Shown here: positions 42,001 through 53,005 of the stretch, one piece after another
How positions within the stretch are numbered: the first letter of the stretch is position 1
Layout: each line of letters opens with the position of its first letter
DNA from: Gallionellaceae bacterium
GTDB taxonomy: Bacteria; Pseudomonadota; Gammaproteobacteria; Burkholderiales; Gallionellaceae
Length of the DNA stretch: 63,635 nt
Assembly: GCA_030834965.1 (NCBI GenBank)
Contig: JAUQWW010000095.1
Location: 1 to 63,635, forward strand
Reading direction: 5' to 3'
The notes under the pieces: model-generated
The model's input: the letters and a program-made list of their open reading frames with translations, nothing else
What the model was told of the DNA's origin: nothing
Databases searched by the model: none
Made by a program: the position numbers and the translations under genes

Positions 42001-42884
42001 TGTGCGTAGCCCTTGTCGATCGCCTCGGTAGCCATCATGTAGAAATCGTCAGGTGAGGTCGCGAACTGGCCGGTAATGATGTCCGACTTCACAACCTCTA
42101 CGATCTGCTGTGCCGAATTCGTAATGTTCCTGGAAGCGGCGGAGAGCGTGCCCTGTCTCTCCGGGCTGAGCCGGCCGGTCTTGTTGATGTTGATGCTGAG
42201 AAGCTTGAGTGCATTGTCGAGCTGGGCAGCCAGCGTATTTATCGTCACCTTCTGGTGCTCGGTGGCTTGTTTTCCGGACAGAATGCCAATGCCGTAGGCA
42301 CGGATCTGCCCAAGATACTCCAGCGCGTCGGGCAGCTTGCCGATGGAGATGTCGATCATGTAGTACGAACCGGCCTCGAAGTCCACGGTCAGTGCGTATT
42401 CATCGGCGGTGAGCATCTCGAAATGCCTGATCTGGCTGATCAGACGAGTATGCGCGGCGAAGTTTTCGTCTATCGTCCGGTTGTGCGCCTGTTGCCGCAG
42501 TTGCTCCCAATTTGTCTGGATATCTCGCCAGCCTTCGCGCGACGCGAGATCGGGAGGCAGTTTTTCCTCGATCATCTTGAAAGTGCCGGCAATATCTTTT
42601 TCATTGGCGACACGCTTTTCATCCAGGCTGTGGCTGCCACCGAGTAGCGTGGCTGTATGCGCGCGGTGCTGCTGCATAAGCTGTACAGCGCGGGAAATCG
42701 GCTTGATCAGCGCGAGGCCTTCCAGTTCACGCTTCGAGGTGCGGATCTCTTTATCAAGATTGACATACAGGCTGCACACCACCACTGCAAAGGCGACCAG
42801 GGAAATCAGCGCAAGCAGCGCAAATTTCTTGGTATAGCCCAGACGATTCATCAGGGCCATGGCAGGGGAAAATAATGCACGCAT
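39099..42884 (-). CDS. Membrane sensor with PAS, GGDEF and EAL domains
   Basis: The 1261-residue product has an N-terminal membrane helix (residues about 22-45), a periplasmic helical sensor of the NIT-like kind, a second helix near 325-345, HAMP, at least three PAS/PAC units (about 430-810), then GGDEF and EAL. RLGGDEF with an inhibitory-site RETD five residues before it, and an intact EALIRW plus DDFGTGYSSL and EGVET, suggest that both cyclic-di-GMP synthesis and breakdown are possible. It lies, antisense, between two glucan phosphorylase genes and divergent from the second. Confidence 0.92.
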   Translation of the reverse strand: MRALFSPAMALMNRLGYTKKFALLALISLVAFAVVVCSLYVNLDKEIRTSKRELEGLALIKPISRAVQLMQQHRAHTATLLGGSHSLDEKRVANEKDIAGTFKMIEEKLPPDLASREGWRDIQTNWEQLRQQAHNRTIDENFAAHTRLISQIRHFEMLTADEYALTVDFEAGSYYMIDISIGKLPDALEYLGQIRAYGIGILSGKQATEHQKVTINTLAAQLDNALKLLSININKTGRLSPERQGTLSAASRNITNSAQQIVEVVKSDIITGQFATSPDDFYMMATEAIDKGYAQMYESLLPTAEALIKARIHRAENVLRTSIGIALLMLLVVAYFAIGIYYATIGSIQSLARSARVFAAGDMRERIDLGTRDELSQVGDSFNEMADGFNALLAARRQDETRLRELNEHLEERVVERTQKLTLVTEALYQSETRLRLLLDSAAEAIYGIDLQGNCTFCNPACLRLLGYQRTEELIGKNMHELIHHKRPDGAPYPEHECRIYQAFRKGEPTHVDDEVLWRADDSSFPAEYWSHPQLRDGAVVGAVVTFLDITARTLAQEKLLKLSRAVENSPASVVITNVDGTIEYVNPKFCKVTGYSSEEVIGKNPSILSSGIQSKAFYQEMWSTILAGNEWKGEIHNRKKNGEMYLEHAYISPIRDEHGVITHFVAVKEDITERRRIEEELQKADKDRALHATRLEDEARLRAIVDTALDAVIKMDSQGVITGWNNQAAHIFGWAREEAVGRLLHETIIPPQHREAHAYGLKQFLASGGTGNKSILNSRTETLGMHRNGHEFPIELSVTSVQIGGELEFNAFIRDITKKKESEEVIWKQANFDTLTGLPNRRMFHDRTEQEIKKAHRAGLTMALLFIDLDHFKEVNDALGHSMGDLLLVEAAHRITDCVRETDTVARLGGDEFIAILSEIDDIDSIERVAGKIRQKLAEPFQLRDETAHISASIGITLYPDDATDAENLLMNADQAMYAAKSAGRNRFGFFTNSMQEVVQSRLRLIKDLRSAVAAGQFRVYYQPIVNLATGCIDKAEALIRWQHPTRGLVSPAEFIPLAEETGLIVTIGDWVFMEAARQVKRWRALYGSQFQISVNKSPVQFRHIGDPYKTWLTYLQELCLPGKSMAIEITEHLLLDAESGITDKLLIFRDAGIQISIDDFGTGYSSLSYLKKFDIDYLKIDQSFVRNLATDSNDMALSEAIIVMAHKLGLKVIAEGVETAEQRDLLIAAGCDYAQGYYFSRPVPPEEFELLLQAAQPSI

Positions 42885-43081
42885 CTAATCTTAAATATTT
42901 ATATGGAAAGCAGAATTCATTTTAACTCCAGGCAATAACCCAGTGCGATGTTTGATATAATAAACAAAAAGTTTTCAGCGGCAGCTTTATTGAATAGAGG
43001 CACTGTTCAATAGTTTGCGGTACATCCGTGACCGTAACGGGCCTTTCGCCTAACCCTTAATGAATAAGTTAACAGGAAATC
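42885..43081. promoter_or_regulatory. Divergent intergenic region, GGDEF-EAL gene and second phosphorylase
   Basis: 197 bases with no gene. GATATAATAAAC at 42954-42965 is a plausible -10 for the rightward phosphorylase gene, and GTTAACAGGAAATC gives its AGGA ribosome site. No clear operator was found. Confidence 0.4.
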
Positions 43082-45640
43082 ATGCATAAAAGTACGCCGT
43101 TTGTCCTCGAAGTCAGACCCAGGATTCCCGCCCGCTTGGCCCGGCTGGAAGAACTGGCAAATAACTTGTGGTATAGCTGGGATTTGCCCACACGTGACCT
43201 GTTCTCGCATATTCACCGCAGTTTATGGGATGCGGTGGGTCAGAACCCGAAAGCTTTTCTGCGGCGTGTTGATGAGAAGCGCCTGATAGAAGCATCGGAA
43301 GATCATATCTTTATGGCCAGCTACAACCGGACCCTGGCTGCCTACGATAGTTATCACTCCAAGCCGGCGCGCAACACCCACACCAACGGGTTTACAGAAA
43401 ACGACCTGGTGGCTTATTTTTGCGCAGAGTTCGGGTTTCACGAAAGTTTTCCGATTTATTCGGGCGGCCTGGGCATACTGGCAGGCGACCACTGCAAGTC
43501 TGCCAGCGACATGCACTTGCCATTTGTCGGTGTCGGCCTGCTGTATCGCCAGGGTTATTTTCATCAGACCATAGACGGCAATGGCAACCAGAATGCCATC
43601 TATACCGACTCGGAATTCGAGAGCCTGCCGATCTCGCCGGTCCTGCGCGAAGATGGAACGGAAGTGCACGTGAGCGTGGAGTTGCCGGGGCGCAGCGTGG
43701 CCATCAAAGTCTGGCAGGCGCGTGTCGGCAATGTCACGATCTATCTGATGGATACCGATCTCGATGAAAATTCCCAGCATGACCGCGCGATTACCCACCA
43801 CCTGTATGGTGGCGACAAGTCCATGCGAATCGAGCAGGAAATCGTGCTCGGCATCGGCGGCACACGTGCGCTCGGAGCAATGGGCTTCAAGCCAACCGCA
43901 TGGCACATCAATGAAGGGCACGCCGCATTCATGCTGCTGGAACGCATGCGCACCCTGACCGAACAGGGCATGGACTTTTCAGAAGCGCTCGAGGCGGTTG
44001 CCGCCAACACCATTTTCACCACGCATACGCCGGTGCCGGCTGGGCATGACCATTTTACCCACGGCATGATGATGTCCTATTTCGAGGACTATATTCCACA
44101 GCTGAAAATCAGCCGCGAAAAATTTCTCGCGCTGGGGCATGCGCCCGACACGCCGGATTTCAACATGACCGCGCTGGCGATTCGCGGCTCGCGTCACCAG
44201 AATGGCGTGTCACGTATCCACGGCAGGGTTTCCTCTGAAATCTGCTCGGAAATGTGGCCGGAAATCGAGAAAGAGGAAAACCCCATGACTTATGTCACCA
44301 ACGGGGTGCATATGCCAACCTTCCTGGCCAAGGAATGGCCGGAAGTGTTTGCGCGCTTCCTCGGATGGGACTGGCACCAGCACTTGAGCGATGTTGACTT
44401 CTGGAAGCAGATCGACAATATCCCCGATCATCAATTCTGGAGCGTGCGCGAGTCGCTCAAGTCGAGAATGCTGCAACTGATCCGTCATCTCGTCAGCCAG
44501 CAACACTTCCGCAACCACGGATCGGAGGCGCACCTTGACCGTATCCTGAAATACGCTGATCCGGCCAATCCGAATGTGCTTACCATCGGCTTTGCACGCC
44601 GTTTTGCAACTTACAAGCGTGCCACGCTGCTGTTCGAAAACATGGATTGGCTGCGCGAGATCATGAATGATTCCGAGCGCCCGGTACTGTTCATTTTTGC
44701 CGGCAAGGCGCATCCGGCAGACATTCCGGGGCAGGACCTGATCCGCCGCATCACCCAGATTTCGCGCACGCCCGAATTCGAGGGCAAGATCCTGATGCTC
44801 GAAGGCTATGACCTGCGCCTGGGGCGCCGCCTGGTTTCAGGCGTGGATGTATGGCTGAACAATCCGCTGTATCCGCTCGAGGCGAGCGGCACATCCGGCA
44901 TGAAGGCGGCGATGAATGGCGTACTCAATCTCTCCGTGCTGGATGGCTGGTGGGACGAGGGCTACGATGGCAAGAATGGCTGGGCGATCAAGCCGGTTTC
45001 GGAGTTGCTGCCTGAGTTGCAGCGCAACCGTGAGGAAAGCCAGACCCTGTATGAGTTGCTGCAGGACCAAATCATTCCTTCCTATTACAACCGCAACAAA
45101 ATGGGCTACTCGCCGGAATGGGTGAAGATGTCCAAGGCGTCCGTTGCGACCCTGTTGCCGCGTTTCAATTCTGCACGCATGGTGAGTGAATACGTGGTTA
45201 ATTCCTATATGCCTGCGACCCGGCAGTATCGCAAATTTTGCGATAACCAGTTTGAGGGCGCACGCAAGATTGCGGCCTGGAAAGATGCCATCCGCCAGGC
45301 ATGGCCGGGTGTGACGATACGTCGTCTGGGCACGCCCAGGACCAGCATCGCATTCAACGAAAACGTGCACCTTGAAGTGGCCGTCAAGCTGAATGGCCTG
45401 AAGCCTGCCGATGTCGTTGTGGAAATGCTGATCGGGCACCAGTCCAACAGGGACAAGCTCAAACAGTCGATACGGCATCGCTTTGTGGCGCAAGGTGAAC
45501 CCAATGAAATGGGCGAGCAGGTTTTTGTGCTGGAAATGGCGCCGGAAAAATGTGGCAAGCTCGAATATCGCATACGGGTTTATCCGCGCCACGAGATGCT
45601 GACGCATCGGCTCGAGATGGGCTGCATGCGCTGGCTGTAA
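43082..45640 (+). CDS. Alpha-glucan phosphorylase, DUF3417-containing type (GT35)
   Basis: The 852-residue product belongs to the second phosphorylase family (TIGR02094 type), with the N-terminal DUF3417 (RLARLEELANNLWYSWD). The PLP lysine is Lys608 in [15 protein letters not shown], and [18 protein letters not shown] and HINEGHAAF are conserved. It cleaves alpha-1,4 glucans or maltodextrins to glucose-1-phosphate. It lies three bases before glgA, so degradation and synthesis enzymes may be co-transcribed. Confidence 0.93.
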   Translation: MHKSTPFVLEVRPRIPARLARLEELANNLWYSWDLPTRDLFSHIHRSLWDAVGQNPKAFLRRVDEKRLIEASEDHIFMASYNRTLAAYDSYHSKPARNTHTNGFTENDLVAYFCAEFGFHESFPIYSGGLGILAGDHCKSASDMHLPFVGVGLLYRQGYFHQTIDGNGNQNAIYTDSEFESLPISPVLREDGTEVHVSVELPGRSVAIKVWQARVGNVTIYLMDTDLDENSQHDRAITHHLYGGDKSMRIEQEIVLGIGGTRALGAMGFKPTAWHINEGHAAFMLLERMRTLTEQGMDFSEALEAVAANTIFTTHTPVPAGHDHFTHGMMMSYFEDYIPQLKISREKFLALGHAPDTPDFNMTALAIRGSRHQNGVSRIHGRVSSEICSEMWPEIEKEENPMTYVTNGVHMPTFLAKEWPEVFARFLGWDWHQHLSDVDFWKQIDNIPDHQFWSVRESLKSRMLQLIRHLVSQQHFRNHGSEAHLDRILKYADPANPNVLTIGFARRFATYKRATLLFENMDWLREIMNDSERPVLFIFAGKAHPADIPGQDLIRRITQISRTPEFEGKILMLEGYDLRLGRRLVSGVDVWLNNPLYPLEASGTSGMKAAMNGVLNLSVLDGWWDEGYDGKNGWAIKPVSELLPELQRNREESQTLYELLQDQIIPSYYNRNKMGYSPEWVKMSKASVATLLPRFNSARMVSEYVVNSYMPATRQYRKFCDNQFEGARKIAAWKDAIRQAWPGVTIRRLGTPRTSIAFNENVHLEVAVKLNGLKPADVVVEMLIGHQSNRDKLKQSIRHRFVAQGEPNEMGEQVFVLEMAPEKCGKLEYRIRVYPRHEMLTHRLEMGCMRWL

Positions 45641-45642
45641 CG

Positions 45643-47088
45643 ATGCGCGTCCTGTTTGCAGCTTCCGAAGCCGCACCGCTGATCAAGACCGGCGGTCTGG
45701 CCGATGTCAGCGGCGCTCTTCCGGCGGCATTGCATCGGATGGGCGTGGATGTGCGCGTGCTGCTGCCCGGTTATCCGCAAGTGCTGAAAGCATTGTCCTC
45801 CCTCCAGCAGATTGCTCGCTTCACCGGCCTGCCAGGCTATCCTGATGCAAACCTGTTGCGCGGCGCATTCCCAAATGGCGTGCCGGTTTTGCTGGTCGAA
45901 TGCCCCGAGCTGTACCAGCGCGGTGGCGGCATCTATCAGGATGAGCATGGCGTTGACTGGACTGATAACGCGCAGCGCTTCGGGCTGCTGTCAAAAATCG
46001 CGGCAGTGCTGGGCAGCGCAGATTCTCCGCTCGAGTGGAAGCCCGATGTAGTGCATTGCAATGACTGGCAGACTGGGCTGGCTCCGGCTTACCTGCATTT
46101 TGCCAACGATGCGGCGCCTTGCGTGATGACCGTGCACAATCTGGCGTTCCAGGGCATATTTCCGCCACAGACGACGGTGGAGCTGGGATTGCCGGCGCAA
46201 TGTTTTCAAATGGAGGGCGTGGAGTTTTACGGCAGCCTGTCGTTTTTGAAGGCAGGTTTGTATTACGCCAACCACATCACCACCGTGAGCCCTTCTTATG
46301 CCAAAGAAATCCAGATGGACGCGCTGGGATCCGGCCTGCAGGGTCTGCTTGCCTCGCGGCGCGGGATTTTGACCGGCATTCTGAATGGCATTGATACCGA
46401 CGAATGGAATCCTGCCGCCGACCCCCACCTCGCATATTCATACAACGCAGCGGATCTACGCGGGAAGTCCCCCAACAAACGCGAGTTGCAAAGGCGCATG
46501 GGATTGCATATTGATCCCGAGGTGCCGCTGATCGGCCTGGTGTGCCGCTTCACACATCAGAAGGGCATGGACGTGGTGCTTGAGGCCGTGCCGCAATTGC
46601 TTGCGTTGCCGGCACAGATGGCGCTGCTGGGTAGCGGCGATGCAACCATGCAGCGTGCAGTGCTGGAACTCTCGCATCATTATTCCGGACGCATGGGCGC
46701 TTTCGTGGGTTTCGACGAGGCGCTGTCGCACCTGATCGAAGCCGGCGCAGATATGTTTCTGATGCCGTCGCGTTTCGAGCCTTGCGGCCTCAATCAGATG
46801 TACAGCCAGCGCTATGGCACGCCGCCAATCGTGCATGCGACCGGTGGCCTGATTGACACAGTCATGGATTGTAACGACGCCTCATTGGCATGCGGCGATG
46901 CCTGCGGTTTCGTGTTCGACCGCATGGATGCGACGGGTCTGCTGGATGCCGCGCGACGCGCCGTCGCGACCTATCATGACAAGAAAACCTGGCGCCAAGT
47001 GCAGTTGAATGGCATGGCCAAGGACTTTGGCTGGAGCCAGAGCGCTGCAGCCTATCATCGTATCTATTCGAGCCTGCTGCGGCGATAG
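45643..47088 (+). CDS. glgA: Glycogen synthase (GT5)
   Basis: GlgA extends glycogen with ADP-glucose. The 481-residue product starts MRVLFAASEAAPLIKTGGLA, with the ADP-binding KTGGL at 15-19, and has VCRFTHQKGMDVV and the C-terminal SRFEPCGLNQMYSQRYGTPP. ATG 45643 is chosen because it lies two bases after the phosphorylase stop and gives the family N-terminus; the ORF itself is longer. No glgB or glgC is adjacent; those lie about 17 kb upstream. Confidence 0.97.
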   Translation: MRVLFAASEAAPLIKTGGLADVSGALPAALHRMGVDVRVLLPGYPQVLKALSSLQQIARFTGLPGYPDANLLRGAFPNGVPVLLVECPELYQRGGGIYQDEHGVDWTDNAQRFGLLSKIAAVLGSADSPLEWKPDVVHCNDWQTGLAPAYLHFANDAAPCVMTVHNLAFQGIFPPQTTVELGLPAQCFQMEGVEFYGSLSFLKAGLYYANHITTVSPSYAKEIQMDALGSGLQGLLASRRGILTGILNGIDTDEWNPAADPHLAYSYNAADLRGKSPNKRELQRRMGLHIDPEVPLIGLVCRFTHQKGMDVVLEAVPQLLALPAQMALLGSGDATMQRAVLELSHHYSGRMGAFVGFDEALSHLIEAGADMFLMPSRFEPCGLNQMYSQRYGTPPIVHATGGLIDTVMDCNDASLACGDACGFVFDRMDATGLLDAARRAVATYHDKKTWRQVQLNGMAKDFGWSQSAAAYHRIYSSLLRR

Positions 47089-47090
47089 CT

Positions 47091-48479
47091 CTACCCCGGG
47101 CGGGTCATGTCTGCCGGCCGCACCCAAAGGTCAAATTCGCTTTCCGTAACATACCCCAGCGCCAGTGCCGCTTGCTTCAGCGTGCTGCCATCATGGTGCG
47201 CCCGTTTGGCGATCTCGGCAGCACGGTCGTAACCGATATGCGGGGTGAGCGCTGTCACCAGCATCAGGGAGCGTTCCATCAGTTCCGCAATGCGTTCGCG
47301 GTTGGCCTCGATACCGCGCACGCAGTGTTCCTCGAAACTCGCCATTCCATCCGCAAGCAGCCGCACGCTCTGCGAAAAATTATGGGCAATGAGCGGCTTG
47401 AATACATTCAATTCGAAATTGCCTGACGCGCCGCCGAAGTTGATGGCGACGTCGTTGCCGAAGACCTGGCAGCACAGCATGGTCAGCGCTTCGCACTGCG
47501 TGGGGTTGACCTTTCCCGGCATGATCGAGCTGCCCGGCTCGTTCTCCGGAATGCTGATTTCCCCCAGTCCCGAGCGCGGTCCCGAGGCCAGCCACCGTAC
47601 ATCGTTCGCAATTTTCATCAGCGCAGCGGCAAGCGTCTTGAGCGCGCCGTGCGCGGCCACCAGTGCATCGTGCGCAGCAAGTGCTGAAAATTTGTTGGCG
47701 GCGCTCTTGAACGGCAGGCCGGTGCTGTGCGTCAATTCTTTGGCTACGCGCTCACCAAATTCGGCATGGGTGTTGAGTCCGGTCCCAACGGCTGTTCCGC
47801 CAACCGCCAGCTGATGCAGCGCGGGAAGGGCAGATGTGATCATTGATTCCGCAAAATCCAGCTGCGCCACATAGCCAGAAAATTCCTGGCCCAGCGTCAG
47901 CGGGGTCGCGTCCTGCAAATGCGTGCGTCCAATTTTTACAATGTCGACGAATGCGGCGGATTTCATTTTCAGCGTCGCGCGCAGCGTGCGCAAAGAGAGG
48001 AGGAGTTTTTGTGAGATTCCCAGGCTGGCGGCCACGTGCATCGCGGTGGGAAAAATATCGTTGGACGACTGCCCCAGGTTGACCTCATCGTTGGGATGCA
48101 CCAGACGGGCCGTGCCTCGTTCGCTACCGAGCAGTTCCGAGGCGCGGTTGGAGAGTACCTCATTCATGTTCATGTTGCTTTGCGTGCCCGATCCGGTCTG
48201 CCACACAGATAGCGTGAACTCCTGTGCATGTCGGCCGGCCAGCACTTCATCCGCCGCTTCCACGATGGCCTTTGCTTTCCTGTCCGGCAGCAGGCCCAGA
48301 TCGCGGTTGACGCTTGCGCACGCACGTTTGACCATCGCAAGTGCGAGGACGATTTCTTCCGGCATGTGTTCGGACGATATATGGAAATGTTCGAGCGAGC
48401 GTTGTGTCTGCGCGCCCCAAAGCCTCTCGGCAGGAACCTCGATGTCGCCGAACGAGTCATGTTCTATTCTGGTAGTCAT
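47091..48479 (-). CDS. fumC: Fumarate hydratase, class II
   Basis: FumC interconverts fumarate and malate. The 462-residue product has the family signature [31 protein letters not shown] and [14 protein letters not shown]. The ATG 48479 ([14 protein letters not shown]) follows GGGGGAAAGCAG. It is convergent with glgA, two bases apart. Confidence 0.96.
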   Translation of the reverse strand: MTTRIEHDSFGDIEVPAERLWGAQTQRSLEHFHISSEHMPEEIVLALAMVKRACASVNRDLGLLPDRKAKAIVEAADEVLAGRHAQEFTLSVWQTGSGTQSNMNMNEVLSNRASELLGSERGTARLVHPNDEVNLGQSSNDIFPTAMHVAASLGISQKLLLSLRTLRATLKMKSAAFVDIVKIGRTHLQDATPLTLGQEFSGYVAQLDFAESMITSALPALHQLAVGGTAVGTGLNTHAEFGERVAKELTHSTGLPFKSAANKFSALAAHDALVAAHGALKTLAAALMKIANDVRWLASGPRSGLGEISIPENEPGSSIMPGKVNPTQCEALTMLCCQVFGNDVAINFGGASGNFELNVFKPLIAHNFSQSVRLLADGMASFEEHCVRGIEANRERIAELMERSLMLVTALTPHIGYDRAAEIAKRAHHDGSTLKQAALALGYVTESEFDLWVRPADMTRPG

Positions 48480-48522
48480 CTGCTTTCCCCCTTCGTGGTC
48501 TCTGTGGCTTGAATTGCAGTTC

Positions 48523-50355
48523 CTATGCGGCTTCACGTAAATCCCGCAGCACTCCCAGAAACTCGTCGCCGTACCGCGCCAGCTTGGCCTGACCCACCCC
48601 GCTGATCTGGCTCATCTCGGCCAGGCTCTCCGGACGGCGCTGCAGGATCTCCAGCAGCGTGCTGTCGTGGAAGATCACATAGGGCGGCACGCCCTGCTCA
48701 CGGGCGAGCTCAAGGCGTTTGGCCTTGAGCGCCTGCCATAGCGGGTCATCGTTGGCGCCGGCGAAAGCTTCGCGCAGGCGCGACCCGCGCTCGGCTTTGC
48801 TGGTTTTGCGCTTCGCCGGCTCGGCATCGCGCCGCAGCCACACTTCGGTTTCTCCACGCAGCACCGGGCGGGCCTCTTCGGTCAGGCGCAGGCCGCCATA
48901 GGCTTCCATGTCCACGTTCAGCAGCCCGGCGGCGACGAGCTGGCGATAGATGCTGCTCCATTGTGCTTGTCCCAATTCCTTGCCGATGCCGAAGGTGGAG
49001 AGTTGCGCATGGCGGAATTGCTCGATTTTTGCGGTGGCCTTGCCCAGCAGCACGTCGATCAGGTGCCCTACGCCAAAGCGCTGACCGGTGCGGTAGACGC
49101 ACGACAGCGCCATCTGCGCGGCTTGGGTTGCGTTCCAGGTTTCTATGGGTTCGAGGCAGTTGTCGCACTGGCCGCAGCTGCCCGGATGCTCCTCGCCGAA
49201 GTAGCGCAGAATCGCCTGGTGGCGGCAGGCGGTGGATTCGCAGTAGCCGAGGAGGGCGTCGAGCTTGCGCAGCTCCAGCCGCTTGCGTTCCTCGGAAGCA
49301 TCGCCGGAAGCCAGCATCTGGCGCATCGACACCACATCGCCCAGGCCGTATGTCATCCAGGCATTGGCGGGCAGGCCGTCGCGCCCTGCGCGGCCGGTTT
49401 CCTGGTAATAGCCTTCCATGCTCTTGGGCAGATCGAGATGCGCGACAAAGCGCACGTTGGGCTTGTCGATGCCCATGCCGAACGCGACGGTGGCTACCAT
49501 GATGACGCCTTCCTCGCGCAGAAATCGTTTCTGGTTCGCGTTGCGCGTGGCGGCGTCGAGCCCGGCGTGATAGGGCAGTGCGTCCCAGCCTTTTTCCTTG
49601 AGCCACGCGGCAGTCTCTTCGACCTTGTTGCGCGACAGGCAATATACGATGCCCGCGTCGTTGGCATGCTCGGCTTCCAGAAAAGCCTGCAACTGCTGCC
49701 GCGCATTCGCTTTCTGCGTGACGCGGTAGCGGATGTTGGGGCGGTCGAAGCTCGAGACGAACTGGCGTGCCTGCTCCAGCGCCAGCCGTTCGACGATTTC
49801 GCGCCGCGTCGGCGCATCCGCGGTGGCGGTGAGCGCGATGCGCGGCACCGCCGGGAAGCGCTCGTGCAGCACTGTCAGTTCGCGGTACTCGGGGCGGAAA
49901 TCATGCCCCCATTGGGATACACAGTGTGCTTCATCTATCGCGAACAGCGCCAGCCCCGGCCCGTCCTGCACCTGTTCCAGCGCATTCAGAAACCCCGCTG
50001 CCAGCAAGCGCTCCGGCGCCACGTAGAGCAAATCCAGCTCGCCGCGCATTAGCTGCCCGAACACGGCGCGGGCCGTGTCGGCATCCAGGCTGGAATTGAG
50101 GAAGGCCGCCTTGACGCCGAGTTGCCTGAGGGCGTCCACCTGGTCCTGCATGAGCGCGATCAGCGGCGACACCACAATGCCGACGCCGCGCCGCAGCAGC
50201 GCGGGAATCTGGTAGCACAGCGACTTGCCGCCGCCGGTGGGCATCAGCACCAGCGCATCGCCGCCTGCCGCGACGTGCTCGACAATGGCGCGCTGCTCGC
50301 CGCGAAAAGCGGAGTAGCCGAATATGTCGTGGAGAATTTCCTGAGGCGAGGACAT
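48523..50355 (-). CDS. recQ: ATP-dependent DNA helicase RecQ
   Basis: RecQ is a 3'-5' helicase for fork repair and recombination. The 610-residue product has Walker [12 protein letters not shown] (about 39-49), DEAH box [12 protein letters not shown] near 138-149, the zinc-binding cysteines around YCESTACR and CGQCDNC, RQC and C-terminal HRDC domains. ATG 50355 ([10 protein letters not shown]) is preferred over the TTG at 50379. It ends 43 bases before fumC. Confidence 0.96.
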   Translation of the reverse strand: MSSPQEILHDIFGYSAFRGEQRAIVEHVAAGGDALVLMPTGGGKSLCYQIPALLRRGVGIVVSPLIALMQDQVDALRQLGVKAAFLNSSLDADTARAVFGQLMRGELDLLYVAPERLLAAGFLNALEQVQDGPGLALFAIDEAHCVSQWGHDFRPEYRELTVLHERFPAVPRIALTATADAPTRREIVERLALEQARQFVSSFDRPNIRYRVTQKANARQQLQAFLEAEHANDAGIVYCLSRNKVEETAAWLKEKGWDALPYHAGLDAATRNANQKRFLREEGVIMVATVAFGMGIDKPNVRFVAHLDLPKSMEGYYQETGRAGRDGLPANAWMTYGLGDVVSMRQMLASGDASEERKRLELRKLDALLGYCESTACRHQAILRYFGEEHPGSCGQCDNCLEPIETWNATQAAQMALSCVYRTGQRFGVGHLIDVLLGKATAKIEQFRHAQLSTFGIGKELGQAQWSSIYRQLVAAGLLNVDMEAYGGLRLTEEARPVLRGETEVWLRRDAEPAKRKTSKAERGSRLREAFAGANDDPLWQALKAKRLELAREQGVPPYVIFHDSTLLEILQRRPESLAEMSQISGVGQAKLARYGDEFLGVLRDLREAA

Positions 50356-50389
50356 GGGCGATCGGCGGACAAAACGCAATTCTACCGGA

Positions 50390-52132
50390 TCACTTGAAAT
50401 ATGCTTTGGTGATGTATTGGGTCAACATCCGTTCCGAGTTGAAGAAAGATGCATTGAGCGCGATCGAATGGCGCATGACTTCGGCATAGCGATCCGGTTC
50501 GTTGCAGAACATCGGCAGGATGATCATCTCCAGCTTGTTGTACAGCGCGTGAGCATCTTCGGCACGGGTGTCGCGGCTTTCCATGCTGGCATCCTTGTCT
50601 CCGCCGATCGCCCAGCCGGTCACGCCTTCAATGCATCCTTCGCCCCACCATCCGTCCAGTATGCTGAATGAAGGCACGCCATTGACGGCGGCCTTCATGC
50701 CGCTTGTACCTGAGGCTTCAAGGGGAGGCTGCGGAGTATTGAGCCAGAGGTCCACGCCGGACGTGATCAATTTCGCAAGATCGATGCCGTAGTCTTCGAG
50801 GTAAACCATTTTGATTTTTTCGCTGAGCGCATTCTTTATTTCGTGGATGCGGCGTATGACCTCTTTCCCTGCGGTATCCTGCGGATGTGCCTTGCCTGCG
50901 TAGACGAGCTGGAACGGGCCAACACGCTTGGCTATTTCGATGAGTCTTGCGGTGTCCCAGAAAAGCAGCTCGGCGCGTTTGTACATCGCTGCCCGGCGCG
51001 CGAAACCGATCGTGAAGACGTCGGGCGCGAGGGCAATGCCGGTGAGCTGGTTTACTCGGTCTATGAGCGCTTGTTTCGCCTCGCGGTGGGCTGCCCAGAC
51101 ATTCCGTTTGGAGATGTTGAGCGCATAACGCAGGCTTGGGTTGTCTTCACGCCAGCCCGGAATATGCTCGTCAAACATTCTGGCGAGGGGAGGGGCGGCC
51201 CAGGTCGCCGCATGCACGCCGTTGGTGATGGAATGAATGTCATACTTGGCGAACATCAGTTGTGCGACCTGTTCATGGCTTTTCGCCACGCCGTTGATGT
51301 AGTGGCTGTTGTCGAGCGCAAGGTAAGTCATGTTCAGCATGCAGTCGGGACAGAATTCCTTTTCACGCTCTGAAAATGCTCCGTGATAACCGGTTATCAC
51401 CTGATGCACCAGATCCAGTGGAAACTTGTCATGGCCGGCAGGCACCGGAGTATGGGTCGTGAAGATGCACTTGGGTCTGACCAGATGCACCACCTCCGGC
51501 GTGATTGTATGCATTGTCGGCTCGTAGGCCATATCCCATGCTTGCCTGGAAATCTCATGCGCCAGTTCCAGGGTCAACAGCGCGGCATGGCCTTCGTTCA
51601 TGTGAAAGCGCTTGATGTCGCCGTAGCGCCCATTTCCGCCATAACCCAGCGCGCGCAGCATTCTGACCCCGCCTATGCCCAGCACCGCCTCCTGGCAGAG
51701 TCGGTACCGCATGTCACCGCCGTAGAGATGATCCGTGATGGCTCGATCCTGTGCAGCATTCTGATCGAGGTCCGTGTCCAGGAAATATACCGGCACGCTG
51801 GAGCCGGTCACGCCTTTGACTTCGTATTTCCATGCGCGTATCTGAACTGTCCGCCCTTCGATCTCGATGGAACAGCGCGGCTCCATTTCCCGAAGCAGGT
51901 CCGCCACCGGCCAGGCGGCATCCTCTTCGCTTTGCCAACCGGAGGCATCTATTTTCTGGCGGAAATATCCCTTGCGATGAAGCAGGGTTACGGCCAGCAT
52001 CGGGATGCCGAGGTCTGCAGCAGAATGCACGGTATCCCCGGCAAGAATGCCCAAACCGCCCGCATAGGTCGGGATGGCCTCGGCCAACCCGATCTCCATG
52101 GTGAAATACGCGATGTAATCTTTTCCGTCCAT
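50390..52132 (-). CDS. Alpha-glucan phosphorylase, short type (GT35)
   Basis: The 580-residue product is a third phosphorylase, from the short TIGR02094 group without DUF3417. The PLP lysine is Lys480 in [36 protein letters not shown] and [11 protein letters not shown] are conserved. It probably acts on glucans or maltodextrins, but the substrate cannot be told apart from sequence. Its neighbours wrbA and recQ are unrelated in function. It is transcribed opposite to the other two phosphorylases. Confidence 0.9.
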   Translation of the reverse strand: MDGKDYIAYFTMEIGLAEAIPTYAGGLGILAGDTVHSAADLGIPMLAVTLLHRKGYFRQKIDASGWQSEEDAAWPVADLLREMEPRCSIEIEGRTVQIRAWKYEVKGVTGSSVPVYFLDTDLDQNAAQDRAITDHLYGGDMRYRLCQEAVLGIGGVRMLRALGYGGNGRYGDIKRFHMNEGHAALLTLELAHEISRQAWDMAYEPTMHTITPEVVHLVRPKCIFTTHTPVPAGHDKFPLDLVHQVITGYHGAFSEREKEFCPDCMLNMTYLALDNSHYINGVAKSHEQVAQLMFAKYDIHSITNGVHAATWAAPPLARMFDEHIPGWREDNPSLRYALNISKRNVWAAHREAKQALIDRVNQLTGIALAPDVFTIGFARRAAMYKRAELLFWDTARLIEIAKRVGPFQLVYAGKAHPQDTAGKEVIRRIHEIKNALSEKIKMVYLEDYGIDLAKLITSGVDLWLNTPQPPLEASGTSGMKAAVNGVPSFSILDGWWGEGCIEGVTGWAIGGDKDASMESRDTRAEDAHALYNKLEMIILPMFCNEPDRYAEVMRHSIALNASFFNSERMLTQYITKAYFK

Positions 52133-52165
52133 CGCAGCCTTCGTGTTCAGAAAAAGATAAACGCT

Positions 52166-52771
52166 CTATTGGGCTGCCAGGCGTTTTGCGATCTGGGTGA
52201 CATGCTTGCCCTGAAAACGGGCGATGTCCAATTCATTTTCGCTTGGCATGCGCTTGCCGTCGCCACCGGCCAGGGTAGAAGAGCCGTAAGGCGAGCCACC
52301 GGTGATTTCCGTCATCACCGTGAGCCCTTTGCAGGAATACGGAACGCCGCTAATCAGCATCCCGTGATGCAGCAATGTTGAGTGAAAAGAGGTGATGGTC
52401 GTTTCCTGTCCGCCATGTTGAGTGCCGGTGCTGGTAAATACGCTTGCAACCTTGCCGATCAAGGCGCCTTCCATCCACAGCTTGCCCGTCTGGTCCAGAA
52501 AATTGCGCATCTGGGCAGTCATGTTGCCGAATCGGGTCGGAGTGCCGAAGATGATTGCATCGTAACCTGCAAGTTCATCAACGGTTGCAACAGGAGCCTT
52601 CTGGTCCAATTTGACCCCCATTGCCCGCGCCCGATCCTCCGGAATGATTTCCGGAACGCGCCTGACCGCCACCTCCACGCCCTCCACAGTGCGCGCGCCC
52701 TCGGCAACGGCCTCTGCCATTCTTTCAATATGGCCATACATGCTGTAATAAAGAACGAGTACTTTTGTCAT
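52166..52771 (-). CDS. wrbA: NAD(P)H:quinone oxidoreductase, WrbA type
   Basis: WrbA is a flavodoxin-like FMN enzyme that reduces quinones by two electrons. The 201-residue product has the FMN phosphate loop [15 protein letters not shown] and the [21 protein letters not shown] segment typical of WrbA. The ATG follows AGGAGACAAACC. It is close upstream of the third phosphorylase gene on the same strand. Confidence 0.95.
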   Translation of the reverse strand: MTKVLVLYYSMYGHIERMAEAVAEGARTVEGVEVAVRRVPEIIPEDRARAMGVKLDQKAPVATVDELAGYDAIIFGTPTRFGNMTAQMRNFLDQTGKLWMEGALIGKVASVFTSTGTQHGGQETTITSFHSTLLHHGMLISGVPYSCKGLTVMTEITGGSPYGSSTLAGGDGKRMPSENELDIARFQGKHVTQIAKRLAAQ

Positions 52772-53005
52772 GGTTTGTCTCCTGTGTTCCAGAATGATTG
52801 TGCATCGACGGATAATGATGGTAATGCAGCAATTATTGGAGTCATATAAGCAAACGGCTTAATTTTGCCATTGAGATCAGGCAGCCCGGCTGGTGATTTT
52901 TTGAGGCTAATGTAGAACAGGGGATGGAAGAAAAAAGCGATGAATTTGGAGGTGAGCCGAAGCATGGAAGCTTTGCTGCACTCCAATAATAATGCTATAT
53001 GGAAG
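52772..53005. other. wrbA to tRNA-Glu gap
   Basis: 234 bases between wrbA and the tRNA pair. The only ORF here (72 codons, minus strand) runs against the wrbA promoter and has no ribosome site or recognisable motif, so I see no gene. The wrbA promoter should be here. Confidence 0.4.
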
